42,709 bases of DNA from a bacterium (GCA_021847485.1 JAJZRA010000010.1:1-42709); one strand, 5' to 3'. Counted from the stretch's first letter, positions 1-7,700 are shown. Notes: generated from the letters alone by a model not told the origin. Numbers and translations are program-made.

Positions 1-933
1 CGCGGTGTCCAGCACGTCGGGGCGGTTGGTCGCGCCGATGAGGATGATGCCTTCCTTGGACTCGAAGCCGTCCAGCTCGACGAGCATCTGGTTGAGCGTC
101 TGCTCGCGCTCGTCGTGGCCGCCGCCTATGCCCGCGAAACGGGAGCGCCCCACGGCGTCCAGCTCGTCGAGGAAGATGATGGCCGGGGCCGATTTCTTGG
201 CGCGCTCGAACAGGTCGCGCACGCGGCTGGCGCCCACGCCGACGAACATCTCGACGAACTCGGAGCCGGACGAGGTGAAGAAAGGCACGCCGGCCTCGCC
301 CGCCACCGCGCGGGCCAGCAGCGTCTTGCCGGTGCCGGGAGGGCCGTAGAGCAGCACGCCCTTCGGCAGCTCGCCGCCGAGCGTCTGGTACTTCTTGGGG
401 TTCTTCAGGTAATCGACGATATCGCGCAGCTCTTCCTTGGTCTCGTCGCAGCCGGCCACGTCCTTGAACGTGACCTTCTGCTTCTTCATGTCCTGCTGCT
501 TGGCCTTGGACTTGCCGAAGGACATGGCCTGCTTGCCGCCCATCTGCGCCTGCCGGATGAACAGGAACCACCACAGGAAGATGAACAGCACGATCCAGCC
601 GACGTTGAGGATCAGCGTGGCTATCCAGCCCCGGTCGGCCTCGGCCTGGAAGTCCTTGACGCCCGCGGCCTCCATGTCCTCGATCAGCTTGGGGTCCGTC
701 ATCGGGATGGTCCGGAAGGGCACGGTCTTGTCCCCCTCCTTCATTTCGCCGCGGATCAGGTCCTGCCGCACGGTGACCTTGGTCACGTCCTTGTCGCGCA
801 GCTTGGTCTTGAACTCGGAGTACGGGATCTGGCGCTCGCGCTCCACTCCCTTGATGTTCTGGTAGACGGCCACGAACAGCGTGAACGCCAGGAGCCAGAA
901 TAGCAGCTGTCTGAAATTTTTCTTCAATGGCAT
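1..933 (-). CDS. ftsH: ATP-dependent zinc metalloprotease FtsH, N-terminal 311 residues (runs off window)
   Basis: Membrane-anchored AAA+ protease that degrades misfolded and regulatory membrane proteins. The first membrane segment follows the start (residues about 8-25), then a short periplasmic domain, a second membrane segment (about 110-128) and the AAA domain. Walker A GPPGTGKT has its Lys at residue 203; Walker B reads FLDELDAV with D256/E257; the visible part ends in [10 protein letters not shown], so the second region of homology and the HExxH protease domain lie outside the window. The ATG at 933 overlaps the 3' end of hpt by 10 bases and has an AAGG Shine-Dalgarno sequence inside hpt, so the two genes are co-transcribed. 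hpt-ftsH is a widely conserved pair; tilS, often upstream of it, is not here. Confidence 0.97.
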   Translation of the reverse strand, partial: MPLKKNFRQLLFWLLAFTLFVAVYQNIKGVERERQIPYSEFKTKLRDKDVTKVTVRQDLIRGEMKEGDKTVPFRTIPMTDPKLIEDMEAAGVKDFQAEADRGWIATLILNVGWIVLFIFLWWFLFIRQAQMGGKQAMSFGKSKAKQQDMKKQKVTFKDVAGCDETKEELRDIVDYLKNPKKYQTLGGELPKGVLLYGPPGTGKTLLARAVAGEAGVPFFTSSGSEFVEMFVGVGASRVRDLFERAKKSAPAIIFLDELDAVGRSRFAGIGGGHDEREQTLNQMLVELDGFESKEGIILIGATNRPDVLDTA

Positions 934-1475
934 GTTCTGTTACCTTCTATGACCTCGGGTTTTAGGACGCCTATGTACGGCAGGTTGCGGTAGATGCCGT
1001 TGTAATCCAGGCCGTACCCCACGACGAACCTGTCGGGGATGGTGAAGCCGGAATACTTTATCGGCACCTGCGCCTTGCGGCGGCTGGGCTTGTCGAGCAG
1101 CGTGCAGATCTCCAGCGAGCGCGGCTTGCGCGTCCGCAGGTTCTGCAGCATGTAGTCCATCGTCAGGCCGGAGTCCACGATGTCCTCGACTATCAGCACG
1201 TCGCTGTCCTCGATGCTCTCCTTGAGGTCCAGGAGTATGCGCACCACCCCGGTGGAGTGGGCGCCGGAATAGGAGGAGAGCATCATGAAGTCCAGGCGCA
1301 CGTCGGTCGAGACGCGCCTGGCCAGGTCCGTCAGGAAGAACACGCTCCCCTTGAGCACGCCCACCATCGTCAGGCAGCGCCCCGCGTAGTCGGCGGAGAT
1401 GCGCTCGGCCAGCTTCCCTATGCCGGCGTCGAGCTGCTCGCTGGAGACTAGTATCTCCTGCAGGTCCCTGTGCAT
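924..1475 (-). CDS. hpt: Hypoxanthine phosphoribosyltransferase
   Basis: Purine salvage enzyme that joins hypoxanthine or guanine to PRPP to give IMP or GMP in the cytoplasm. The PRPP-binding motif EDIVDSGLT sits at residues about 97-105, preceded by the beta strand VLIV; the GVLKGS loop is near residue 40. The length of 183 residues is normal. The ATG at 1475 has no Shine-Dalgarno sequence; TAAAAT lies exactly six bases upstream, which suggests a leaderless mRNA. The gene overlaps ftsH by 10 bases. Of its 13 Ile codons, 7 are ATA, which is striking in GC-rich DNA. Confidence 0.95.
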   Translation of the reverse strand: MHRDLQEILVSSEQLDAGIGKLAERISADYAGRCLTMVGVLKGSVFFLTDLARRVSTDVRLDFMMLSSYSGAHSTGVVRILLDLKESIEDSDVLIVEDIVDSGLTMDYMLQNLRTRKPRSLEICTLLDKPSRRKAQVPIKYSGFTIPDRFVVGYGLDYNGIYRNLPYIGVLKPEVIEGNRTCH

Positions 1476-1481
1476 CAGTAT

Positions 1482-1487
1482 ATTTTA
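1482..1487 (-). promoter_or_regulatory. Putative -10 element of hpt (leaderless layout)
   Basis: TAAAAT on the minus strand, followed by six bases and the hpt ATG. It lies in a short AT-rich stretch between the terminator of the preceding gene and hpt. No clear -35 hexamer is visible at 17-18 bases. With this spacing the transcript would begin at or next to the start codon. Confidence 0.5.
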
Positions 1488-1510
1488 GATATTTTGAGCG
1501 CCCTTGCCTA

Positions 1511-1546
1511 TGAAAAAGAGGAGGCCGGGGCTTGAAGGCCCCGGCC
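1511..1546 (-). terminator. Intrinsic terminator after the phospholipase D-like gene
   Basis: On the minus strand a GC-rich stem of nine pairs plus a G-T pair (plus-strand arms 1523-1532 and 1537-1546, TGAA between them) is followed by CCTCTTTTTC. It lies about 25 bases after the PLD gene stop and separates that gene from hpt. Confidence 0.85.
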
Positions 1547-1568
1547 CCGCTCCGCCCTCAGGCCCGGC

Positions 1569-3110
1569 TTACCGGTCCCCGGGCTTAGGCTGCTGGGAGA
1601 GCTGCGCGTAGAAGAACTGCGACATGATCTGGGAGACCAGGCCGGGCTTCGTCTCGAGCTCCTTGACGTTGACCACCTTCTTGGCGGCGGCCAGGTCCCT
1701 GGCGTAGGCCGCGTCCAGCTGGGCCACCGCCTGGCGGTCGAGGATGTTGACGTTGACCTCGGAGTCGATGCGCTCGCCGCGGGGGTGCAGGTTATAGGAG
1801 CCGATGTCGGCGAACTCGCCGTCCACGGTCATGAACTTGCTGTGCAGCGTCTGCATATTGCCCTGCTTCAGGTAGATGTTGACGCCGGCCTGCTTCAGCG
1901 GGATCAGGCACTTGGCCATCGCGTCCACGATCGGCTTGCCCTCGGAATCGATGCTCTCCTTGGAGTTGGTCAGGATGTTGACCTCGACACCGCGGGCGCG
2001 GGCCTCGAGCACGGCCTGCGTCACGGCCGGGATCGCCACGAAGTAGGCGTTCTCGATGTTGATGTTGCGGGTCGCGCCGTACATCGCCTTGACGATGCTG
2101 GTCAGGATCGGGGAGGTCTTCGGGGGGTTCTGCAGCACCACCGCCACGCGGGAAGCGCCGCCGTCGAAGTCGGCGTTCTGCGGGCCGCGCACGTCGATGG
2201 ACTTGTAGCCGAGCTTGCGGGCCGAGACCTGGGAGTTCCACTCGCCGCCGAGCAGCTTCTTGGCCTCGATCACGCCCGGGCCGGAGATCAGCACGTCGGT
2301 GTCGCGCCACAGGATGGAGCCGGCCTTGTGGGAGTAGACGTCGCCGAAGTTCATGCCGCCGGCGACCGCGTACTTGTCGTCGGCGATCATCACTTTCACG
2401 TGCCAGATGTCGCCGGAGCGGTCCAGGTCGGAGTGCTCGAGCACGGTCACGCCGGCGTCCTTCATCAGCTTGACGACCTTCTTGCCGTGGCTGCTGGCGA
2501 CGATGCCGTCGATCATGACCTTAACGTCGACGCCTTCCTTATGCTTGGCGATCAGCATCTGGGCGGCCTCGTAGCCGGTCTTGTCGTCGTAGAAGGCCCA
2601 GCTGGAGATCAGCAGGCTCTTCCTGGCGTTCTTGATAAGGGAATCCTTGACCTCGAAAGAGGCCTCGCCGTTGATCAGGAAGCGGGTGTAGTTGCCCTGG
2701 CTGAAGCGGGCGCCGGTGGCCTGCTCGAACTCGGCGATGAAGCCGGGGTCGGTGAACAGCGAAGGCTGGCCGGCCTGGCGGGCGGGGTAGGTCCTGGACT
2801 TGGAAGCGTTGATGACGCGCTTGGAGATCTCCTCGAAGGAGGGGGCGCCGGTGCCGGGCAGCCAGCCGAGGTCGGCTATCTGGGTGCCGAGGGCGTGCCA
2901 CAGGGTCACCGCGGTGCCGGCATAGGAGACCGGCTCGGGGCCGTCGAACCCCTGGCCGGAAGGCTCGAAGGTCGGGGCCGGGGCGGCCACGGCCGCGGCG
3001 TCGGCGCCGGCGGCTTCCCTGAGCTCGTCCAGGCTGGACTGCGCTCCGGCGAGGCTGGGGAGCGCTACGCAGGAAACGAGGAGAGCGATGGCAAGTTTTT
3101 TGTTCGTCAT
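1569..3110 (-). CDS. Secreted phospholipase D-like protein with two HKD motifs
   Basis: The 513-residue product starts with a cleavable signal peptide (MTNKKLAIALLVSCVALPSL, then AGAQ), so it acts outside the inner membrane. It carries two phospholipase D-type half-sites of the form HxKx4D: the first at H237 (HVKVMIADD, followed by GGMN) and the second at H423 (HSKFMTVD, followed by GSYN). These pair to form one active site in PLD enzymes and cardiolipin synthases. Unlike bacterial cardiolipin synthase it has no N-terminal transmembrane hairpin. The substrate cannot be inferred: phosphatidyl transfer, phospholipid hydrolysis and nuclease activity are all possible. It is monocistronic, flanked by terminators, with a likely leaderless promoter just upstream. 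Confidence 0.88.
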   Translation of the reverse strand: MTNKKLAIALLVSCVALPSLAGAQSSLDELREAAGADAAAVAAPAPTFEPSGQGFDGPEPVSYAGTAVTLWHALGTQIADLGWLPGTGAPSFEEISKRVINASKSRTYPARQAGQPSLFTDPGFIAEFEQATGARFSQGNYTRFLINGEASFEVKDSLIKNARKSLLISSWAFYDDKTGYEAAQMLIAKHKEGVDVKVMIDGIVASSHGKKVVKLMKDAGVTVLEHSDLDRSGDIWHVKVMIADDKYAVAGGMNFGDVYSHKAGSILWRDTDVLISGPGVIEAKKLLGGEWNSQVSARKLGYKSIDVRGPQNADFDGGASRVAVVLQNPPKTSPILTSIVKAMYGATRNINIENAYFVAIPAVTQAVLEARARGVEVNILTNSKESIDSEGKPIVDAMAKCLIPLKQAGVNIYLKQGNMQTLHSKFMTVDGEFADIGSYNLHPRGERIDSEVNVNILDRQAVAQLDAAYARDLAAAKKVVNVKELETKPGLVSQIMSQFFYAQLSQQPKPGDR

Positions 3111-3116
3111 GCCTAT

Positions 3117-3122
3117 AGTATA
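3117..3122 (-). promoter_or_regulatory. Putative -10 element of the PLD gene (leaderless layout)
   Basis: TATACT on the minus strand, then six bases, then the ATG at 3110. There is no Shine-Dalgarno sequence between them. The only room for a promoter is the roughly 60 bases between this start and the upstream terminator. Confidence 0.55.
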
Positions 3123-3170
3123 CGGCCCGGAACGGATTTCCGAAAGGGCCGGAAAGGGCCCATGGGACCC

Positions 3171-3200
3171 AAAAAAAGGCCCAGAGAAATCTGGGCCTTT
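3171..3200 (-). terminator. Intrinsic terminator of the queC-queE operon
   Basis: A perfect 11-bp stem (plus-strand arms 3175-3185 and 3190-3200) with a four-base loop is followed on the minus strand by seven T residues. It lies about 100 bases after the stop of the small CxxC protein gene. The 3201-3300 stretch between them holds a GC-rich palindromic patch (CGCGCGCCCGGGCGC) and an AT-rich run, but no gene. Confidence 0.92.
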
Positions 3201-3300
3201 GGGGCAGTTATTTTGGGGAAGGCCTAATGTACCCGCGCGCGCCCGGGCGCTTAGACGCGCCCGCGCCTTAATTATAATTATATTTATATTATACAGGCGG

Positions 3301-3606
3301 TTAATCCAGATCCATCGGATTGATGGGTTTGGACTTGTCGCCGGATTCTTCTATACGCTTTTTCTCTTTCTCGAACTGCTCTTCCAGTTCCTTCTTCTTC
3401 TGCTCCATGGACTTGCCGGCGTTCGAGAAATAGTCGTCAAGGCGGCTCTTGTCGGCCTGCATCTTCTTCATGGCCTCGGCCATCAGGTCTCCCCCCTCTT
3501 TCACCTGCGGCTTCTCCCAGTGCTTGACCACCTTGCCGGTCCTGCGGTCCACCTCGATGCGCGCCTTGCAGCACGGGCAGTCTATCAGGAAAGTCCCTTC
3601 TCCCAT
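3301..3606 (-). CDS. Small protein with N-terminal CxxC knuckle and charged helix
   Basis: A 101-residue protein of unknown function. Residues 8-16 (IDCPCCKAR) contain one CxxC pair, half of a zinc ribbon, so metal binding would need a dimer or a partner. From about residue 55 to 90 it is a highly charged Glu/Lys helix predicted to be a coiled coil (MEQKKKELEEQFEKEKKR). It has a strong AGGAGG Shine-Dalgarno sequence 9 bases after the queE stop and is the last gene before the terminator, so it belongs to the queuosine operon. No family assigned. Confidence 0.75.
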   Translation of the reverse strand: MGEGTFLIDCPCCKARIEVDRRTGKVVKHWEKPQVKEGGDLMAEAMKKMQADKSRLDDYFSNAGKSMEQKKKELEEQFEKEKKRIEESGDKSKPINPMDLD

Positions 3607-3615
3607 ACGTTCCTC

Positions 3616-4317
3616 CTACTTTATCCCCCAGATAGGGTGCTGCTGCGGCAGTATCATGACCCGTTTAAGCTTCTCCGCGGCGAGGGCCGCGGCCGCGGCC
3701 ACCGCTTTGCCGGACGGAGGCCGTACCCCCCGGCGCGGGGTGGCCGGCTGGATGAAGAACGGCACGTCCCGCGTCACGCCGGCGGCTAGCCGCGCCGCCT
3801 TCGCCAGCTCGGCGGGGCCCGTCCCGGACGAAACCACGACCTTGATGAAAGTCTTCGAGGGGGCGGCGGCCAGGAAGCGGCGGTGGTCCGCCCAGCGCGC
3901 CCGCCGGCCCGTGGCCGAAGGCAGCTTTATGTCCATCGCCACCACGTCCACCAGCGCCTTGACCCGGCCCAGCTCGCGCCAGAGCACCCCGTTGGTCTCC
4001 AGGTGCACCCGCAGCCCTGCCCGGCGCAGGCCCGGGGCCAGCGCCTTTATGAAGCGCCAGCGCAGCAGCGGCTCCCCGCCGGTCAGCGAGACGTCCCCGG
4101 CCTTCTTCGCGCGCGCCAGCTTCGTCACGGCGGCGAGCGCCTCCGCCGCGGTCAGTTCTTCAGCCGCGGCCGGGTCCAGCGAGGCCGGCTCGTCGCAGTA
4201 GCCGCAGCGCAGGTTGCAGCCGGCGAAACGCAGGAAGACCTGCCGCTGGCCGGCGTAAAGCCCCTCGCCCTGCAGCGAGCAGAAGATCTCGGCGACGGGG
4301 GCGGTGAGCGGCTTCAT
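3616..4317 (-). CDS. queE: 7-carboxy-7-deazaguanine synthase QueE (radical SAM)
   Basis: Converts 6-carboxytetrahydropterin to 7-carboxy-7-deazaguanine, the ring-contraction step on the way to preQ0 and tRNA queuosine. The [4Fe-4S]-binding motif is C34-x3-C38-x2-C41 (CNLRCGYC), preceded by the family signature CSLQGEG and followed by LTGGEPLL, which holds S-adenosylmethionine. The length of 233 residues is typical. Four bases separate it from queC upstream. queD and queF are not in the window. Confidence 0.93.
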   Translation of the reverse strand: MKPLTAPVAEIFCSLQGEGLYAGQRQVFLRFAGCNLRCGYCDEPASLDPAAAEELTAAEALAAVTKLARAKKAGDVSLTGGEPLLRWRFIKALAPGLRRAGLRVHLETNGVLWRELGRVKALVDVVAMDIKLPSATGRRARWADHRRFLAAAPSKTFIKVVVSSGTGPAELAKAARLAAGVTRDVPFFIQPATPRRGVRPPSGKAVAAAAALAAEKLKRVMILPQQHPIWGIK

Positions 4318-4321
4318 GAGG

Positions 4322-4996
4322 TCAGAGGGCGGGGTCCTCGAGGCCGGCGTCGGCGAAACCCTTCGCGCGCAGCTTGCAGGAATCGCAACGGCCGCAGGGC
4401 TTTTTGCCGCCGCTATAGCAGGACCACGTCAGTTCAAGCGGCGCCTTGAGCCTGACGCCCAGCCTGGCGATGCCGGCCTTGCTGAGCTTTATCAGCGGCG
4501 TGAGGATCTTTATCGGGCGGCCGGTCGCGCCGCGGCGGGTGCCGAAGGCGGCCGCCTTCTCCAGCGCGCGGTAGAACTCGGGCCGGCAGTCCGGGTAGCC
4601 GGAATAGTCCACGACGTTGGGACCGAGCACTATGGCGTCGGCGCCGACCGCGTCGGCCAGCGAGAAGCCGGCCGAGGCGAAGACGAGGTTGCGCCCGGGC
4701 ACGTAGGTGGACGGGATGTCCCCCTTGCGGCCTATCTTCTCCGGCTTCACGTCGGGCAGCTTGAGCTTCTTATTGACGAGCGAGCACGAGGCGAACCACG
4801 GGAAATCGAGCTTGATCCCGTAGAGCTTCACGCCGAGCCTGCGGGCTATCGCGCGGGCGCTGCGGTTCTCCCTGTCGTGGCGCTGGCCGTAGTCGAACGA
4901 CACCGCCAGGCACTCGTAGCCCTTCGAGAGCGCCCAGCACAGCGCCGTAGTGGAATCCAGCCCGCCCGAGAAAAGCACCACCGCCTTCTTTTTCAT
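4322..4996 (-). CDS. queC: 7-cyano-7-deazaguanine synthase QueC
   Basis: ATP-dependent enzyme that turns 7-carboxy-7-deazaguanine and ammonia into preQ0, directly after QueE in the pathway. The PP-loop SGGLDS is at residues 10-15, and the zinc site near the C terminus has C193, C201, C204 and C207 ([15 protein letters not shown]), the family spacing. The start overlaps the stop of the upstream ComB-like gene as ATGA, so the two are translationally coupled. Confidence 0.95.
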   Translation of the reverse strand: MKKKAVVLFSGGLDSTTALCWALSKGYECLAVSFDYGQRHDRENRSARAIARRLGVKLYGIKLDFPWFASCSLVNKKLKLPDVKPEKIGRKGDIPSTYVPGRNLVFASAGFSLADAVGADAIVLGPNVVDYSGYPDCRPEFYRALEKAAAFGTRRGATGRPIKILTPLIKLSKAGIARLGVRLKAPLELTWSCYSGGKKPCGRCDSCKLRAKGFADAGLEDPAL

Positions 4997-5691
4997 ACCG
5001 CGTTCTCCACCAGGCCGGCGCCCGCCTTGAACTTTATCCTGGGCACGGCCTTCATCCAGCCTTTCTTCAGCACCAGCTCCAGGTCCCGCTTGCCGGTCTC
5101 GGGCCTGAAGGCCAGGAAGTCCAGCACGCGGCCGCTGGCGTGGATCTCCTCGAGCGCCGCCGGGAAGGCGTCGCGGCCTTCCAGCTCCTCTACGAGCGCG
5201 CGGGCGCAGATCATGTCCTCGACGTGCTTCATATCGTAGAACAGGCAGGCCGGCACGATCAGCGTGGGCAGCGGGTTGGCGCGGCAGTAGGCCGCGAGCG
5301 CCGGGAAATTGGCGAAACAGGCGACGAGGATCTCCCCGGCCAGCAGCAGCGACGAGGCCGCCGGCGAGCCGGAGTTGGTCACGGAGAGCGCCGGCCGCGC
5401 CGGGTCCGAGCCGTGCAGGGCGGTATAAGGGGAGTTGTCGTAATGGTCCACCGGCAGGTCCATCTCGGAGAAGAGGTCGGCGTCCTTGAGCTGCCGCAGG
5501 GCGGAGAGGGCCAGCCCCGGGTTTGGATAGACGCGCACGTCCCTGCGGCCGCTCTCGACGAGGGCGCAGACGGTGTTGGAGAACCTGAAGAGGTCTATGA
5601 CGATGCCGCGGCCGCGCCAGGTCCTGGCTTCGGCCGGGTCGAGGGCCACGCGGACCTCAGCGGGCGGTGGGGGTTGAGTCTTCGGTGACAT
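4993..5691 (-). CDS. ComB-family (2-phosphosulfolactate phosphatase-like) protein
   Basis: A 232-residue protein resembling the PF04029 family, whose founder ComB dephosphorylates 2-phosphosulfolactate in coenzyme M synthesis. Evidence is the pattern IVIDLFRFSNT (D33, R36; family VVIDVLRAT), a TNSGSPA stretch at 105-111 in place of the usual TTNGTRA, and EDMICA at 158-163. Altered residues in the second motif suggest a different substrate. ATGA overlap with queC points to work linked to deazaguanine synthesis, but nothing here shows what. The ATG at 5691 overlaps the lipoprotein gene by 35 bases; a GTG at 5649 with GAGG upstream is an alternative, but it would remove most of the first beta strand (VRVAL). 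Confidence 0.68.
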   Translation of the reverse strand: MSPKTQPPPPAEVRVALDPAEARTWRGRGIVIDLFRFSNTVCALVESGRRDVRVYPNPGLALSALRQLKDADLFSEMDLPVDHYDNSPYTALHGSDPARPALSVTNSGSPAASSLLLAGEILVACFANFPALAAYCRANPLPTLIVPACLFYDMKHVEDMICARALVEELEGRDAFPAALEEIHASGRVLDFLAFRPETGKRDLELVLKKGWMKAVPRIKFKAGAGLVENAV

Positions 5692-6055
5692 ACTTGACCG
5701 CCAGGGCGCTGACGAAGACTTCCGGCTCCTGGTAGACGCCCATGTCCGGGCCGGAGACGGCCGAGTCCACGGTGACGATGACGCCGTCGGCGCCCATGGC
5801 CGCGGCCTGCTTGCGGGCCTGCAGCTTCATCTTCTCCAGCTCGCGGTCGCCGGTCTCGGCGCTGACGTGCGGGCCGTGGATGATGCCGATGGCCCCCCAC
5901 GGCACGCGGACCTCTTCGCGGGAACGGTAGACCGCGACGTCCTTCCAGCTCCGGGCGGGGAACCACGGCCCCACCTGGATGACGTCCAGCCGGGCGGCCG
6001 CGCACGCGCACAGCGCCAGCAGGGAAAGCAGAGGGAATACCGTTTTACGGCTCAC
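5657..6055 (-). CDS. Putative small lipoprotein
   Basis: A 132-residue protein with a GTG start and a lipoprotein signal (FPLLSLLALCAC, lipid-bearing Cys most likely C19 or C17). The mature part contains WGAIGIIHGP and the helix-strand pattern ARKQAAAMGADGVIVTV, which recalls small exported domains of the heavy-metal-binding/YbjQ type. That likeness is weak and I do not assign the family. It starts 6 bases after the HicA-like gene stop and lacks a clear Shine-Dalgarno sequence, so it probably depends on coupling. Its 3' end overlaps the ComB-like gene if the ATG there is used. Confidence 0.7.
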   Translation of the reverse strand: MSRKTVFPLLSLLALCACAAARLDVIQVGPWFPARSWKDVAVYRSREEVRVPWGAIGIIHGPHVSAETGDRELEKMKLQARKQAAAMGADGVIVTVDSAVSGPDMGVYQEPEVFVSALAVKYVTEDSTPTAR

Positions 6056-6061
6056 GCTGGT

Positions 6062-6247
6062 TCAGGGCTGGTCCACGCCCAGGTCGCGGCAGATCTTCCT
6101 GACGGTGAAATCGGCGATCTCGTTGTGCCGGGTCACCGGGACTTCCTTGTTGTTGGCGGGGTTCATGAAGACGGAGTACTTGCCGCCCTCCCGGGAGAGC
6201 ACGCAGCCCTTGCCGACCAGATGTCTAACCAGATCCTTGCGTTTCAT
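6062..6247 (-). CDS. HicA-like (YcfA family) protein without the catalytic histidine
   Basis: A 61-residue protein matching the HicA mRNA-interferase fold: MKRKDLVRHLVGKGCVL, then a beta hairpin, then the C-terminal stretch FTVRKICRDLGV that is characteristic of one HicA subgroup. In that subgroup the active histidine lies in a GGxHS context; here the positions read GGKYSVF, so the His is replaced by Tyr. No HicB antitoxin is adjacent on either side. It heads the queuosine operon, with an AGAGG Shine-Dalgarno sequence five bases before the ATG. It is probably an inactive RNA-binding relic or a repurposed regulator rather than a working toxin. Confidence 0.8.
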   Translation of the reverse strand: MKRKDLVRHLVGKGCVLSREGGKYSVFMNPANNKEVPVTRHNEIADFTVRKICRDLGVDQP

Positions 6248-6267
6248 ATAAACCTCTTTGTAGGCGG

Positions 6268-6284
6268 GGTATACCTATATTTTA
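6268..6284 (-). promoter_or_regulatory. Possible promoter of the hicA-like/queC/queE operon
   Basis: Between the terminator at 6312-6346 and the ATG at 6247 the minus strand has an AT-rich patch with two possible -10 hexamers, TAAAAT (6279-6284) and TATACC (6268-6273). No good -35 hexamer is visible, so which one is used is unclear. A promoter is needed here because the preceding unit ends in a strong terminator. Confidence 0.4.
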
Positions 6285-6311
6285 GCATTTGCCGGCGCGG
6301 CCGGCGGCCCT

Positions 6312-6346
6312 AAAAAAGGACCGGCGGCCCGTCGGGCCGCCGGTCC
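6312..6346 (-). terminator. Intrinsic terminator closing the ribosomal/elongasome/murI cluster
   Basis: A perfect 13-bp stem (plus-strand 6318-6330 and 6334-6346, three-base loop) followed by six T residues on the minus strand. It is the first strong intrinsic terminator I see downstream of the rplC promoter, about 26 kb away. Confidence 0.93.
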
Positions 6347-6365
6347 GCGCCGCGCGCCGGGCGGT

Positions 6366-6884
6366 TCAGTCCCCGCTGCGGGGTATGCGGTCGACCAGTT
6401 TCCAGGCCACGCCGTTCCTGCCGGCCGTGACCTGCACGAAAGTTATGGCGCCGTCGTCCGGGCTCTCGAAGACCAGCAGGCTGCGCCCCCCCTCGTTCAG
6501 CGCGCCCTTCAGCTGGCCGTAGGAGGAGGGCAGCCCACCCTGGGCGGCCGGGCCCTCTTCCTGGTCGCCTTCGGCCGCGGCGAAGCGGCCGGTCTCGTCG
6601 AGATCCGCCTTGGAATCTATCATGACCACGGCCTCGTCGCTCTCCTGGTCGGCCTTGGCGGCCGCCGGCTGCGCCGGCCTGGGCTTGGGTTGAGCGGGGC
6701 CGGCGGGCGCGGCTTGCGCGGCGGGAGCCTTGGCCGGGGACTTCGGGGCGGCCTTGGCCTTTTTCCTTGCCGCCGGGGCCGGGGCCGCGGCGGCGCTCTT
6801 CGCGGCCGGGGCCGTCCCGGCCTGGTCTTGAGCGCCGGCGCCGGCCGCGCAGGCCAGCAACGCCGCGATGATGAAGATCCTCAT
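6366..6884 (-). CDS. Exported Ala/Pro/Lys-rich protein of unknown function
   Basis: A 172-residue protein with a signal peptide (MRIFIIAALLACAAGAGAQ). Residues about 25-80 are a low-complexity Ala/Pro/Lys linker typical of a tether through periplasm or peptidoglycan. The last 60 residues (from about PSSYGQLKGALNEG to VDRIPRSGD) form a small domain I do not recognise. It has a strong AGGAGG Shine-Dalgarno sequence that overlaps the murI stop codon, so it is co-expressed with murI and the amidase and may act at the cell wall; that role is inferred only from position. Confidence 0.75.
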   Translation of the reverse strand: MRIFIIAALLACAAGAGAQDQAGTAPAAKSAAAAPAPAARKKAKAAPKSPAKAPAAQAAPAGPAQPKPRPAQPAAAKADQESDEAVVMIDSKADLDETGRFAAAEGDQEEGPAAQGGLPSSYGQLKGALNEGGRSLLVFESPDDGAITFVQVTAGRNGVAWKLVDRIPRSGD

Positions 6885-6895
6885 ATTTTTCCCTC

Positions 6896-7699
6896 CTAGA
6901 AACGCTTGACCGACACCTTGCCGGTCTTTATCCCGAGCAGCCTGCGCGCGAGGAGCGAGAACCGCTCCGGCGCGTCGCTTACCACGAACTCGGAGCGCCC
7001 CGCGCGGCCCGGGTTCAGCAGGCCGCGCCGCTCCAGCTCCCGCCTGGCCTGCGCCGCGGCGGCCTGCGCGGAGTCAACTATGCGGGTGCGCGGGCCCATG
7101 ACGCGGGCTATCACTTTCTTGAGCAGCGGGTAATGGGTGCAGCCGAGGATCAGCGCGTCTATGCCGCGCCCGCGGAAAGGCCCGAGGTATTCGCGGGCCA
7201 CCGCCGCGGCCACCGGCTTGCCGCACCAGCCCTCCTCGACTATAGGCACGAAGAGCGGGCAGGCCTTCTCGAGCACCCGGACGCGCGCGCCCGCCGCCTC
7301 GAGGGCGCGGGAATAGGCGCGGCTGTTCACGGTGGCGGTAGTGCCGGTGACCAGCACCCGCCCGCCGCGCGGGGCGGCCGCGAGCGCGGCCTCCACGCCC
7401 GGCGCGATCACGCCCAGCACCGGCACCGGGGAGACCCGGCGGATCTCTTCGAGGGCCAGCGAGGAGGCCGTGTTGCAGGCGACGACGAGCAGCTTGATGC
7501 GCCGGGCCAGCAGGAAGGCGGCTATCTCCTTGGAGAAGGCTATGACGGCCTCGGGGGATTTGGTACCGTAGGGCACGCGGGCCGTATCGCCGAAATAGAT
7601 CAGGTCCTCGGCGGGCAGCAGCGAGCGCAGGGCCTTGTAGACGGTGAGCCCGCCCAGGCCGGAATCGAAGATGCCTATCGGCCGCCGCGCGTCGCCCAT
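6896..7699 (-). CDS. murI: Glutamate racemase
   Basis: Makes D-glutamate for peptidoglycan precursors by two-base racemisation in the cytoplasm. The N-terminal IGIFDSGLGGLTV motif supplies the catalytic Asp region; the two catalytic cysteines are C75 (VVACNTASS) and C187 (LGCTHYPLL). The length of 267 residues is normal. It lies one base after the amidase stop, linking precursor supply and wall remodelling in one operon. Confidence 0.96.
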   Translation of the reverse strand: MGDARRPIGIFDSGLGGLTVYKALRSLLPAEDLIYFGDTARVPYGTKSPEAVIAFSKEIAAFLLARRIKLLVVACNTASSLALEEIRRVSPVPVLGVIAPGVEAALAAAPRGGRVLVTGTTATVNSRAYSRALEAAGARVRVLEKACPLFVPIVEEGWCGKPVAAAVAREYLGPFRGRGIDALILGCTHYPLLKKVIARVMGPRTRIVDSAQAAAAQARRELERRGLLNPGRAGRSEFVVSDAPERFSLLARRLLGIKTGKVSVKRF

Positions 7700-7700
7700 A

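Noticed and set aside
5647-5691. GTG at 5649 as the start of the ComB-like gene
   Set aside because: It has a good GAGG and avoids the 35-base overlap, but it would remove most of the conserved first beta strand; kept as an alternative only.
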